Below, in pieces: positions 1 to 6,583 of a stretch of DNA of 26,395 nt. The stretch lies in NCBI GenBank assembly GCA_039024375.1, contig JBCCQK010000051.1, forward strand, positions 1 to 26,395, read 5' to 3'. Each line of letters opens with the position of its first letter. Position 1 is the first letter of the stretch. The notes under the pieces were generated by a model. The model did no database searches, was not told the origin of the DNA, and saw nothing but the letters and a program-made list of their open reading frames with translations. The stretch comes from JAFMDF01 sp039024375. GTDB taxonomy: Bacteria; Bacteroidota; Bacteroidia; Chitinophagales; Saprospiraceae. A program made the position numbers and the translations under genes.

Positions 1-92
1 CAAGATTCTAAATTTCTGATTATCAGTACTTTTAGATTTTGAACCCGCCCGCACAGCAGTCTGGCGGGTTTGTAATCTTAGATTTTACATTT
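1..92. repeat. Heptad-phased intergenic repeat with central hairpin
   Basis: This AT-rich stretch shows a 7-bp rhythm on both flanks (for example CAAGATT CTAAATT at 1-14). The flanks surround a perfect 8-bp inverted repeat, AACCCGCC at 42-49 and GGCGGGTT at 63-70, with a 13-nt loop. A short T-rich stretch follows on the plus strand, so it could terminate a rightward transcript from outside the window, or end the leftward ftsI transcript. No reading frame is visible. It belongs to the same style of element found beside many stop codons in this window. Confidence 0.5.
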
Positions 93-189
93 CCCTTGTA
101 GTGTTTCAAGAAAGTATTATAGACAATAAATGAGTGAAATTTAAAAAATCAATTACATCCTTTTAATCTTTAACTTACTAATTAACAGC

Positions 190-231
190 AATTTAAGATT
201 TAAAATTTTGCATTTTGCATTTTAGATTTCT
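190..231. repeat. Six degenerate 7-bp repeats after ftsI
   Basis: Six consecutive heptads fit the pattern NATTTTN (units at 190, 197, 204, 211, 218 and 225; for example CATTTTG at 211-217 and CATTTTA at 218-224). The tract ends 9 bases before the ftsI stop codon. A 20-base segment (210-229) recurs with one mismatch, on the opposite strand sense, at the very right edge of the window (26376-26395). No coding potential is seen from 93 to 239. Confidence 0.6.
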
Positions 232-239
232 CTTTCGGT

Positions 240-2375
240 TTACCCCAGAAACAACTTTATCTGCTGGCCTCGAATTCGAGTGCCAACTTTGATGGATTGT
301 CTTTGGACTTTACCAACTCCTTCTACCTTTACTTTAAGTCCTTTATTCTCTAATAAGTAGAGTGCGTCTCGTAAACCCATTCCGACGACATTGGGCACTT
401 TTTTCTCCGCAATGGTACGTCGGTATATTTTGAGAGAGTCATTTGAAGAAGCCACTACCGACCATTCGTTTTTGGTGCGAGTGGTGTAGTCCATATTCAA
501 GGTAGCTAATATCTGTTCGAAATCGTTTCGGTAGCCCAAATTATTGTGTGGTAATGCTTTGGTTGGCAGCCCGTTGACAAATTTGGCATCCATGGAATTA
601 TAAAATGTAGGTTGTGTTTCAAAACACTTATCGGCAATGCGCCTAAAAACGGGGCCAGCCACATCTCCACCGTAATAACTTCCCACTTTCGGGTCTTTAA
701 TAACCACAATGCAGGAATAAACGGGGTTGTCTGCGGGAAAATAGCCCGCAAAAGAAGCGATGTGTTTCAAATCAGATTTCCGATTGTTGAGTCGGTGGTA
801 GTTGGTTTGGGAAGTGCCCGTTTTAGCGGCAAATCGGTAGCGATTGCTATTTAACTTATTGGCAGTCCCTCTTTCTACTACCCCTTCCAACAAAATCTTA
901 GCGTCTCGAATAGTACTTTTTGAAGCGATTCTCCGTTTGACAACGGTCGGCGGGTATCTTTCTAAGGTCTTTTCCTCCTGACGGATTTCACTCACTAAAT
1001 ACGGTTTCATGAGCATTCCGTCGTTGGCAACGGCATTATAAAAGGTCAGCAATTGAAGCGGTGTGATTTCCGTTTCGTAACCAATCGCCATCCAAGGCAG
1101 GGTCGTACCACTCCAGAGGTCTTCTTGATTGTAGGCCTCTTTGAGGTAGGGACTCGCCTCGCCAATCAGTTCGATGCCCGTCGGTAAATGTAGGTAAAAA
1201 GACTTCAATCGCTTGATGTAGCGTTTAGCCGTCTTTTCACTTCGATTGTAAAACTGGTGAACTAATTTGGCAATACCGACGTTTGAGGAAATTTCGAAGG
1301 CGTGCTGCACGGTGGTGGTGTCGGTCACAAAAGATTCTTTTCCAGAATCCTCCATCAACTCTTCGTAGAATTGATAGCGTCCCGAGTCGATTTCTATCAA
1401 ATCGTCCAATTCCACGTAGCCATCTTCTAAAAGGGCCATAATGGAAGCCAATTTGTAGGTCGAACCTGGTTCGTAACGTACCCCAACGGCATTATTATAA
1501 GACTCGTACCACTCTTCTTTGTCTTCCGAACGAAGTAGATTGGTCATCGCCTTAATAGCCCCCGTTTTTACCTCCATGACAATCGCCACCCCGTACTGCG
1601 CCTTGGTATTTTTTACCGTTCGGTACAGTGCTTGGTGCGCAATGTCTTGGATGTTGACGTCAAGTGTAGTAACAATATCTAGGCCTTTTCTAGGTTCTAT
1701 TTTCGTCAAATCGCTCACGGGCATCCAGTTTTGTCCGCCCAATTTATACATAAGGCGTTTACCAGATTCTCCCGCAAGGGTTTTATTAAAATAACCTTCC
1801 AGCCCAACTGGATTTTCCTTTCGTGGAATGCCAATGGTTCTAAAACCAAGTGGCTGAAAGGGTCTATGTCTTCTGAATCTTTCTTCGGCGATGAATCCAC
1901 CGCCGTATCTTCCTTCTTTGAAAATGGGGAACCGTCGAATATATTCCACATCAGAATACTTCACTCGGTCCAGAATTTTAATGTATCGCCTTCCTTCGTT
2001 GCGCTTGTCGATAAGGTAGTCTCGCCACCCACCGTCGGTACGGTCTTGATTGATTTTTGCCAGACAAACCGCCAGAGAATCAATGTTTTCTTCAAACAAC
2101 TCTTTACTTGCTTCTGTAGGGTCAAATCGTATGTCAAAGAACGGTAATGAAGTTGCCAGTATGCTGCCGTCATCGGCAAAAATATTGCCTCGTTCGGCTT
2201 CGAGAGGGCGCTCTTGAATAAAAATACTGTCCCTCATCCCCTGCCATTTCTCTCCCTCAACTAGTTGGATGGTTCCCGCTTTGCCCATTATTACTAAGGC
2301 GGCCAAAGCAATCATAAATCCAACGATATATACTCGAATTAAAACCTCATTCTTAATGTTGATAATCTTCGCCAT
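240..2375 (-). CDS. ftsI: PASTA-containing penicillin-binding protein 2/FtsI (septal transpeptidase)
   Basis: Class B penicillin-binding protein that cross-links septal peptidoglycan during division, working with FtsW and the FtsQLB complex. The 711 residues start with a short cytoplasmic tail and one membrane helix (about 13-30). The PBP dimerisation region follows, with an ERGNIFADDG-type motif at 61-70. The transpeptidase domain has all three active-site motifs: S305-T-Y-K308, S363-S-N365 and K518-T-G520. The C-terminus (about 658-711) is one PASTA domain starting at VPNVVGMGLRDAL. That fits Bacteroidota FtsI/Spo-VD-like proteins, which are longer than E. coli FtsI. It is the last visible gene of the leftward mraZ-rsmH-ftsL-ftsI cluster. 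murE, the usual next gene, would lie beyond the window if present. The 272-bp gap upstream is unusually long for this cluster. Confidence 0.95.
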   Translation of the reverse strand: MAKIINIKNEVLIRVYIVGFMIALAALVIMGKAGTIQLVEGEKWQGMRDSIFIQERPLEAERGNIFADDGSILATSLPFFDIRFDPTEASKELFEENIDSLAVCLAKINQDRTDGGWRDYLIDKRNEGRRYIKILDRVKYSDVEYIRRFPIFKEGRYGGGFIAEERFRRHRPFQPLGFRTIGIPRKENPVGLEGYFNKTLAGESGKRLMYKLGGQNWMPVSDLTKIEPRKGLDIVTTLDVNIQDIAHQALYRTVKNTKAQYGVAIVMEVKTGAIKAMTNLLRSEDKEEWYESYNNAVGVRYEPGSTYKLASIMALLEDGYVELDDLIEIDSGRYQFYEELMEDSGKESFVTDTTTVQHAFEISSNVGIAKLVHQFYNRSEKTAKRYIKRLKSFYLHLPTGIELIGEASPYLKEAYNQEDLWSGTTLPWMAIGYETEITPLQLLTFYNAVANDGMLMKPYLVSEIRQEEKTLERYPPTVVKRRIASKSTIRDAKILLEGVVERGTANKLNSNRYRFAAKTGTSQTNYHRLNNRKSDLKHIASFAGYFPADNPVYSCIVVIKDPKVGSYYGGDVAGPVFRRIADKCFETQPTFYNSMDAKFVNGLPTKALPHNNLGYRNDFEQILATLNMDYTTRTKNEWSVVASSNDSLKIYRRTIAEKKVPNVVGMGLRDALYLLENKGLKVKVEGVGKVQRQSIKVGTRIRGQQIKLFLG

Positions 2376-2463
2376 GTGTCATTGGGTTACGCGTCATTAG
2401 TGTCTGATTTCTTAGGAAATCCCTGTCCCTCAATTGCTAATAACTTTTATAACCTAGTGTAGT

Positions 2464-2643
2464 GATTCGTGGTTAGTTGACTAGTGACTAGTTGTGCTAA
2501 ACTACGAACTACTAGTTTTCTCATTGTCCGTCTTACTTATATGAATGATGGGTGATAGATGATGAATGATTTTAGTTGGTAAAAACTAAAAACCTATTCA
2601 ATCTGCAAGAAATTATCAATCATCACTCATCAGCTATCATTTA
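2464..2643. repeat. Two heptad-phased repeat blocks between ftsL and ftsI
   Basis: Block one (2464-2519) contains TGACTAG twice in tandem at 2478-2491, then AAACTAC and GAACTAC at 2499-2512. Block two is an inverted pair. Heptads ATGAATG, ATGGGTG and their relatives fill 2541-2568. Their approximate complements, TCAATCA, TCACTCA and two more, fill 2616-2643. The right arm starts four bases after the ftsL stop codon on the minus strand. The arms are divergent but keep a perfect 7-bp phase. No ORF is present. The block sits inside what is normally a tight dcw operon. Confidence 0.65.
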
Positions 2644-2647
2644 TATT

Positions 2648-2989
2648 CTAATCCTCGACCTCAGCTTTTAATTTGACAGGATGCTTTCCTTTATTGCTCA
2701 ATCCTCGCTTTTCTACCATTTCCGCAACTTCTGATTGCTTGGTCATTTTCATCAATTCCGACTTTCGGGATAAATAATGCCAGCGCAATCGCTCTACATC
2801 GTCCTGTAAAGCTTGAATTTCTCGGACATTTTTTTCAGAATAATGTCTGTTTGCTATATATATGGTTACCAATAATCCCAAAAAAGCCACGAATAGCAGA
2901 TTGGATAAAATCCATTTAGCTGCCATGGCGCTCAGCGATTCTTTCGGCGCTTTACTTTTTTTTGCCATTATTTCAGTGGTCTGTATCAA
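2648..2989 (-). CDS. FtsL-like cell division protein (Bacteroidota type)
   Basis: Small bitopic protein of 113 residues, expected to act in the divisome as the FtsL partner of FtsQ and FtsB. It has a basic N-terminus (K/S/P-rich, residues about 8-20), a single transmembrane helix (about 27-45) and a periplasmic predicted coiled coil (about 50-95, rich in charged residues, with EIQALQDDVERL). This is the layout and position of the FtsL-like family found between rsmH and ftsI in Bacteroidota. Primary sequence is too short and diverged for motif proof, so the call rests on topology, length and position. Translation could start at the second methionine (residue 8, MAKKSKAPK), which gives a more typical start; the longer form is listed. 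Confidence 0.8.
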   Translation of the reverse strand: MIQTTEIMAKKSKAPKESLSAMAAKWILSNLLFVAFLGLLVTIYIANRHYSEKNVREIQALQDDVERLRWHYLSRKSELMKMTKQSEVAEMVEKRGLSNKGKHPVKLKAEVED

Positions 2990-3062
2990 GATTGTTCTAC
3001 TTAACTAGAACAATTACGCTACTACGTTGTCGGATACCTAATGTTCTTAAAATAATTAAATC

Positions 3063-3104
3063 TGACCTCTGACAGTCCATACGGACGGTCTGACTTCTGA
3101 CCTC
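3063..3104 (-). repeat. 42-bp heptad repeat beginning at the rsmH stop codon
   Basis: Read on the minus strand, six heptads follow directly after the TGA of rsmH, starting GAGGTCA GAAGTCA. A central CCGTATGG near-palindrome follows, then the tract returns to GAGGTCA. It is homologous to 11804-11845 (plus strand): unit for unit in the same order, 34 of 42 positions are identical by eye. That copy also directly follows a TGA stop. The two genes are unrelated, so this is a dispersed element, not gene duplication. Confidence 0.75.
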
Positions 3105-4004
3105 TCAAATTTTCTCCGCTACCCGCAACTTCGCACTTCTCGACTTCGGATTCCGTTGAATCTCTTCGGCGCTGGGCAAAATGGGCTTTCGAGTTAGCAT
3201 TTTGAAAGGTTTTAGAATATTTCCGTAGAAATCTTTTTCGGGTTTTCCTTCGAAATTGCCAAACTTCAAAAAGTTTTTTACCACTCGGTCTTCTAAGGAA
3301 TGGTACGAAATGATGACTAGTTTGCCACCCTTCGACAGCACTTCGGCCGATTCTTGTAAAAACGTTTCGATAGACCGAATTTCGTCATTCACTTCGATAC
3401 GCAAGGCTTGAAAAACCTGTGCCAGATACCGATTGCGCTGCCCCCGAATCAAAGGTCCCAACAAATTCAAAAATTGAGTGGACGTTTTGATGGATTGTCG
3501 CTTGCGCTCTTGTACAATGGCTTGGGCAACGGTTTTGGCGTTACGCACCTCTCCGTATTCCCCCAAAACTCGCTGCAAATCGGCTGCGTCGTAATCATTT
3601 AAAATATCAATCGCCGTTTTATCTGCTTGTTGATTCATCCGCATGTCCAAATCGGCGTCGAAACGGAACGAAAAGCCTCTTTCGGCCACGTCCAACTGAT
3701 GGGAAGAAACCCCCAAATCAGCCAATATTCCATCCACTTGCCGAAAGCCAAACAAGCGCAAAAAACGCTTTAGGTGTTTATAATTGCTGTGTGCAAAATG
3801 GAATCGGTCGTCATCGGGTACATTTTTGGCAGCATCTTCGTCTCGGTCGAAACCGATTAAACTTCCTTCTACACCGAGTCGTTCCAAAATTTTTTTAGAA
3901 TGACCGCCCCCACCAAATGTAACGTCCACATAGGTACCCTCTGATTGTATGTCAAGTGCCGTCAAACATTCTTCTAGTAGAACTGGCACATGGTAGTCAC
4001 TCAT
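3105..4004 (-). CDS. rsmH: 16S rRNA (cytosine(1402)-N4)-methyltransferase RsmH (MraW)
   Basis: SAM-dependent methyltransferase that makes N4-methylcytosine at 16S position 1402 in the decoding centre. The 299-residue length is normal for the family. The N-terminus MSDYHVPVLLEE is the classic start. The SAM loop appears as DVTFGGGGHSKKILE (about 27-41), and GILADLGVSSHQLD (about 91-104) is the family signature. Near the C-terminus, ISYHSLEDRVVKNF (about 233-246) is also strongly conserved. It lies 42 bp downstream of mraZ on the same strand, as in nearly all dcw clusters, and probably shares its MraZ-controlled promoter. The TGA stop is the first triplet of a dispersed repeat. Confidence 0.97.
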   Translation of the reverse strand: MSDYHVPVLLEECLTALDIQSEGTYVDVTFGGGGHSKKILERLGVEGSLIGFDRDEDAAKNVPDDDRFHFAHSNYKHLKRFLRLFGFRQVDGILADLGVSSHQLDVAERGFSFRFDADLDMRMNQQADKTAIDILNDYDAADLQRVLGEYGEVRNAKTVAQAIVQERKRQSIKTSTQFLNLLGPLIRGQRNRYLAQVFQALRIEVNDEIRSIETFLQESAEVLSKGGKLVIISYHSLEDRVVKNFLKFGNFEGKPEKDFYGNILKPFKMLTRKPILPSAEEIQRNPKSRSAKLRVAEKI

Positions 4005-4046
4005 AACTTGAAGTTTCTTCTATCCGTTCCGCTATCCCTACTCATC

Positions 4047-4565
4047 TTATTGGTCACTGGTCCATCCCGCTGCACCACCTGGCTCCGAACTAACCTTTGT
4101 TTCAGCCGCTTCCCTCTTTTCTTGCTGCGCAATAGCCTCATCGGCCAAGGTAGCAAACTCTTCAGGCGATTGGTCCATCATTTCTTCGTAAGCCGCTTCA
4201 TCCCAAATTTCAATTTTATCATTATAGGCATTTAGGATAACCTCTTTCTCTAAGTTAGCGTACCGCATAAAGCGCTTCGACAAAAGAATTCGGTCTGCAC
4301 TATCCGTTGATATTTCGGTAGCCCCTCGATGAAAACTTCGTATAAAGTGGTCTCGCTTTACATCAAAAGGATTCGGATTTGCGAAATCTTTCGTAACTTT
4401 AAGCCAGTTTTCTCTTGGGTAAAGCACTAAACATTTCTCATTTCCTCTTTTAACGACGAAGTGGTGTATTTCTGCCTCACCCAATTGCTTTAGAAGCTGA
4501 GAGGGCATACGCATGCGTCCCTTAGCATCTATCTTGCAATCGTATTCGCCTAGTAACTGAGGCAT
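4047..4565 (-). CDS. mraZ: Transcriptional regulator MraZ
   Basis: MraZ is a DNA-binding protein that forms ring oligomers and represses its own dcw operon. It has two SpoVT/AbrB-type swapped-hairpin domains. The first carries GEYDCKIDAKGRMRMP (about 6-21), the second the STDSADRILLSKRFMRYA region (about 92-109); the DAKGR/DSADRI positions are the conserved DNA-contacting motifs. At 172 residues it is longer than the usual 140-155, because of an Ala/Glu-rich tail after about residue 145, which looks disordered. It is the first gene of the leftward cluster. Three 10-bp-spaced GTG-containing repeats lie 70 bases upstream, the form expected of an MraZ operator. Confidence 0.96.
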   Translation of the reverse strand: MPQLLGEYDCKIDAKGRMRMPSQLLKQLGEAEIHHFVVKRGNEKCLVLYPRENWLKVTKDFANPNPFDVKRDHFIRSFHRGATEISTDSADRILLSKRFMRYANLEKEVILNAYNDKIEIWDEAAYEEMMDQSPEEFATLADEAIAQQEKREAAETKVSSEPGGAAGWTSDQ

Positions 4566-4616
4566 CTTATTGGATGAAGTTTTACTCGAAAAAGCCTACT
4601 TTATATTATGATGATT

Positions 4617-4624
4617 CAAAATTA
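4617..4624 (-). promoter_or_regulatory. mraZ operon -7 promoter box
   Basis: On the minus strand this reads TAATTTTG, a perfect match to the Bacteroidota -7 consensus TAnnTTTG. It lies 51 bases before the mraZ start codon and 10 bases after the last MraZ repeat, so a bound MraZ would cover the -33 region. No clear -33 TTG is visible at the ideal distance. Confidence 0.6.
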
Positions 4625-4634
4625 GGATTTTTTA

Positions 4635-4659
4635 GACACATTTTCCCACTTTTTACCAC
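4635..4659 (-). promoter_or_regulatory. MraZ operator upstream of mraZ
   Basis: On the minus strand three repeats begin exactly 10 bp apart: GTGGT (4659-4655), GTGGG (4649-4645) and GTGTC (4639-4635), each preceded by an A-run. Known MraZ sites are three or four short TGGG/GTG-type repeats at 10-bp spacing, directly upstream of mraZ. The position, just upstream of a TAnnTTTG box, fits autorepression. The assignment is by pattern and context, with no binding data. Confidence 0.8.
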
Positions 4660-4668
4660 ACTTTTTTA

Positions 4669-4980
4669 TTTTTAGTAAAAAAAAGTCTTGAGGAGTGGTC
4701 TATCTACACGCAATTGCATCACCAAAAAAGTGAAACAAAAACAGCTATTTAAGCACAAAACAGATAAAAATGTCATATTTTTTAGAAATTAAATATATTA
4801 AGGATTGACACATCCGCCCTAACGCATTCATAAAACCTAGCATATAATTCGAGCAGTTTACGCTTCTTCTCTCCTTTTTTCCCACCTCCTGTCAATGTGC
4901 ATCAACACCGACAAACTGCTTACAAAAAAAATCACGTAAATACATTACAATATTTAAAATATTTTAATTTAAAATTTGAC
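4669..4980. other. Intergenic stretch with no recognised gene
   Basis: About 310 AT-rich bases lie between the divergent mraZ and mpl control regions. I see no reading frame longer than about 20 codons with coding character, no hairpin with a T-run and no heptad repeat. AATATT-TAA-AATATT at about 4949-4963 is a short AT palindrome that could act as an UP-like element for mpl. Nothing else can be supported. Confidence 0.5.
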
Positions 4981-4995
4981 AGTTTCCTTATTTTT

Positions 4996-5021
4996 TGGGA
5001 AAAAAAGTGGGAATCTGTGTA
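4996..5021 (+). promoter_or_regulatory. Second MraZ-like operator, in front of mpl
   Basis: The plus strand carries TGGGA (4996-5000), GTGGG (5007-5011) and GTGTA (5017-5021). The last two are 10 bp apart. The segment AAAAAGTGGGA plus the following GTGT matches the mraZ operator at 17 of 19 positions. The first repeat is out by one base, so only two repeats are in perfect phase. The site ends 15 bases before a TAnnTTTG box and would overlap the -33 region of the mpl promoter. MraZ control of mpl is an inference. Confidence 0.6.
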
Positions 5022-5036
5022 ATTCAGAATATTGCC

Positions 5037-5044
5037 TACATTTG
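5037..5044 (+). promoter_or_regulatory. mpl -7 promoter box
   Basis: TACATTTG is a perfect match to the Bacteroidota TAnnTTTG box. It lies 75 bases before the mpl start codon. A transcript would begin near 5050 and carry a leader of about 70 nt. The MraZ-like repeats sit just upstream. Confidence 0.6.
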
Positions 5045-5119
5045 TGGTAAGCGGTTAACATCTACCGAGAACTTAACTATTTGTGAAAATACGCTTCAAA
5101 GCAACTTAGACTATTTCGA

Positions 5120-6475
5120 ATGAAAGTACATTTAATAGCAACGGGCGGTGCCGTTATGCACAACTTGGCCATTGCGCTACACCAACTAGGCCACGAGGTC
5201 AGCGGTTCCGATGACGAAATTTATAATCCAGCGAGAGACCGCTTGGCCAAATACGGATTATTACCCAATAAGATGGGATGGGATGCTAGTCGAATTACGG
5301 AAGATATAGATTGTGTGATTTTGGGAATGCACGCTCGAATTGACAACCCCGAACTGCAGCAAGCGCAAGCCCTAAACTTACCGATTCATTCTTTTCCTTC
5401 GTTCGTTTACGAACAAAGCAAAGACAAGCAACGGGTCGTGGTAGCGGGTAGCCACGGAAAGACAACCACGACTTCGATGATTATGCACGTCCTAAAAACG
5501 AATCATTTCGAATTCGACTACCTCGTCGGGGCGCAACTGGAAGGTTTTGAAACGATGGTGCAACTGACCGATGCGCCCGTCATCGTGCTAGAGGGTGACG
5601 AATATCTCTCCTCCCCCATCGACCGTCGGCCTAAAATCTTACACTATCGTCCCCACGTCGCCATTATTACAGGGATTGCGTGGGACCACATTAATGTCTT
5701 CCCCACTTTCGAGGGCTACGTTGATGAGTTTGGGAAATTTATCGACACGATTCAATCGGGTGGCAGTCTTTATTATTATAAAAAAGATGCGGAATTACCC
5801 CAATTAGCCAAAAAGACAACGGCCCCTATTCAGAAAACGGGCTACGAAGGCTTTGATTTTCGGATTGAAAAGGGTCAAACGATTTTGCAACGTCCTTTTG
5901 GCGAAGGAGTGCCGCTACAAATTTTTGGGCAACACAATTTAGAGAACCTCAAGGCAGCCTACTACGCTTGTATGGAAATCGGCGTCACCGACGACCAATT
6001 TTTCGAAGCCATCCAATCTTTTAAAGGAGCCGCCAAGCGCCTACAATTGATTAAACAAACTGCTGATTCGATTGCCTATCGAGATTTTGCTCACGCACCG
6101 TCGAAGGTGAAGGCAACCGTCGAGGCATTTAAAAACCAATATCCCGACCGAAAACTAGTTGCCTGTGTAGAACTACACACTTTTAGTAGTCTCAACAAAG
6201 ATTTTTTGCCTCAATATAGAGATGCGTTAGCCGCAGCCGATTTTGCCTACGTGTTTTTTAGTGAGCATACTTTGAAAATGAAGAAGCTACCGCCCATTAC
6301 GAAGCAGGATATTCAAGATAACTTTGGCCACCGACGATTGAAGGTATTTAATCATCGGGGCGAGTTGCATCGAGCACTAAAAAGTCATAGCTGGGCTAAC
6401 AAAAATTTGTTGATGATGAGTTCAGGGACGTTTGACGGAACTCATTTTGAAGAGTTGGTGGATGCGCTTTTTTAG
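5120..6475 (+). CDS. mpl: UDP-N-acetylmuramate:L-alanyl-gamma-D-glutamyl-meso-diaminopimelate ligase (Mpl)
   Basis: ATP-dependent cytoplasmic ligase that joins recycled murein tripeptide to UDP-MurNAc, returning it to peptidoglycan synthesis. The 451 residues match the usual Mpl length. The N-terminus starts directly with a Rossmann-like UDP-binding fold (KVHLIATGGAVMHNLAIAL), then the P-loop GSHGKTTTTSM (110-120). A Mur-ligase central domain follows, with EGDEYLSS (about 158-165) and DHINVF (about 189-194). The Ala-Pro-Ser element FAHAPSKVKAT near residue 327 is typical of Mpl rather than MurC. It is divergent from the mraZ cluster, across a shared 554-bp control region with an MraZ-like site. 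A 16-bp inverted repeat follows four bases after the stop codon. Confidence 0.95.
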   Translation: MKVHLIATGGAVMHNLAIALHQLGHEVSGSDDEIYNPARDRLAKYGLLPNKMGWDASRITEDIDCVILGMHARIDNPELQQAQALNLPIHSFPSFVYEQSKDKQRVVVAGSHGKTTTTSMIMHVLKTNHFEFDYLVGAQLEGFETMVQLTDAPVIVLEGDEYLSSPIDRRPKILHYRPHVAIITGIAWDHINVFPTFEGYVDEFGKFIDTIQSGGSLYYYKKDAELPQLAKKTTAPIQKTGYEGFDFRIEKGQTILQRPFGEGVPLQIFGQHNLENLKAAYYACMEIGVTDDQFFEAIQSFKGAAKRLQLIKQTADSIAYRDFAHAPSKVKATVEAFKNQYPDRKLVACVELHTFSSLNKDFLPQYRDALAAADFAYVFFSEHTLKMKKLPPITKQDIQDNFGHRRLKVFNHRGELHRALKSHSWANKNLLMMSSGTFDGTHFEELVDALF

Positions 6476-6478
6476 GTC

Positions 6479-6561
6479 TGCAACAAGATAAAGTTTCAAG
6501 TGTTTTACAGTCGGACGAAGCAAAGTAGCGACCTAACTCCGTCTAACTTTATCTTTTGCAC
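6479..6561 (+). terminator. Long inverted repeat after mpl
   Basis: AAGATAAAGTT at 6485-6495 pairs perfectly with AACTTTATCTT at 6545-6555. The match extends outward through TGCAA with one bulge, giving about 16 paired bases around a 49-nt loop. The inner sequences AGTCGGACG and CTCCGTCT could add a second, weaker stem. A short TTTT lies in the right arm. It may terminate mpl transcription or be a decayed mobile palindrome. It argues against starting the next gene at the in-frame ATG at 6500. Confidence 0.45.
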
Positions 6562-6583
6562 TCCATCACTCGAATCTACCACC

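Noticed and set aside
6500..6583. Earlier in-frame start for the antiporter
   Set aside because: The extra 28 residues are polar and unlike the family. The region is occupied by an inverted repeat; the ATG at 6584 gives the standard start.
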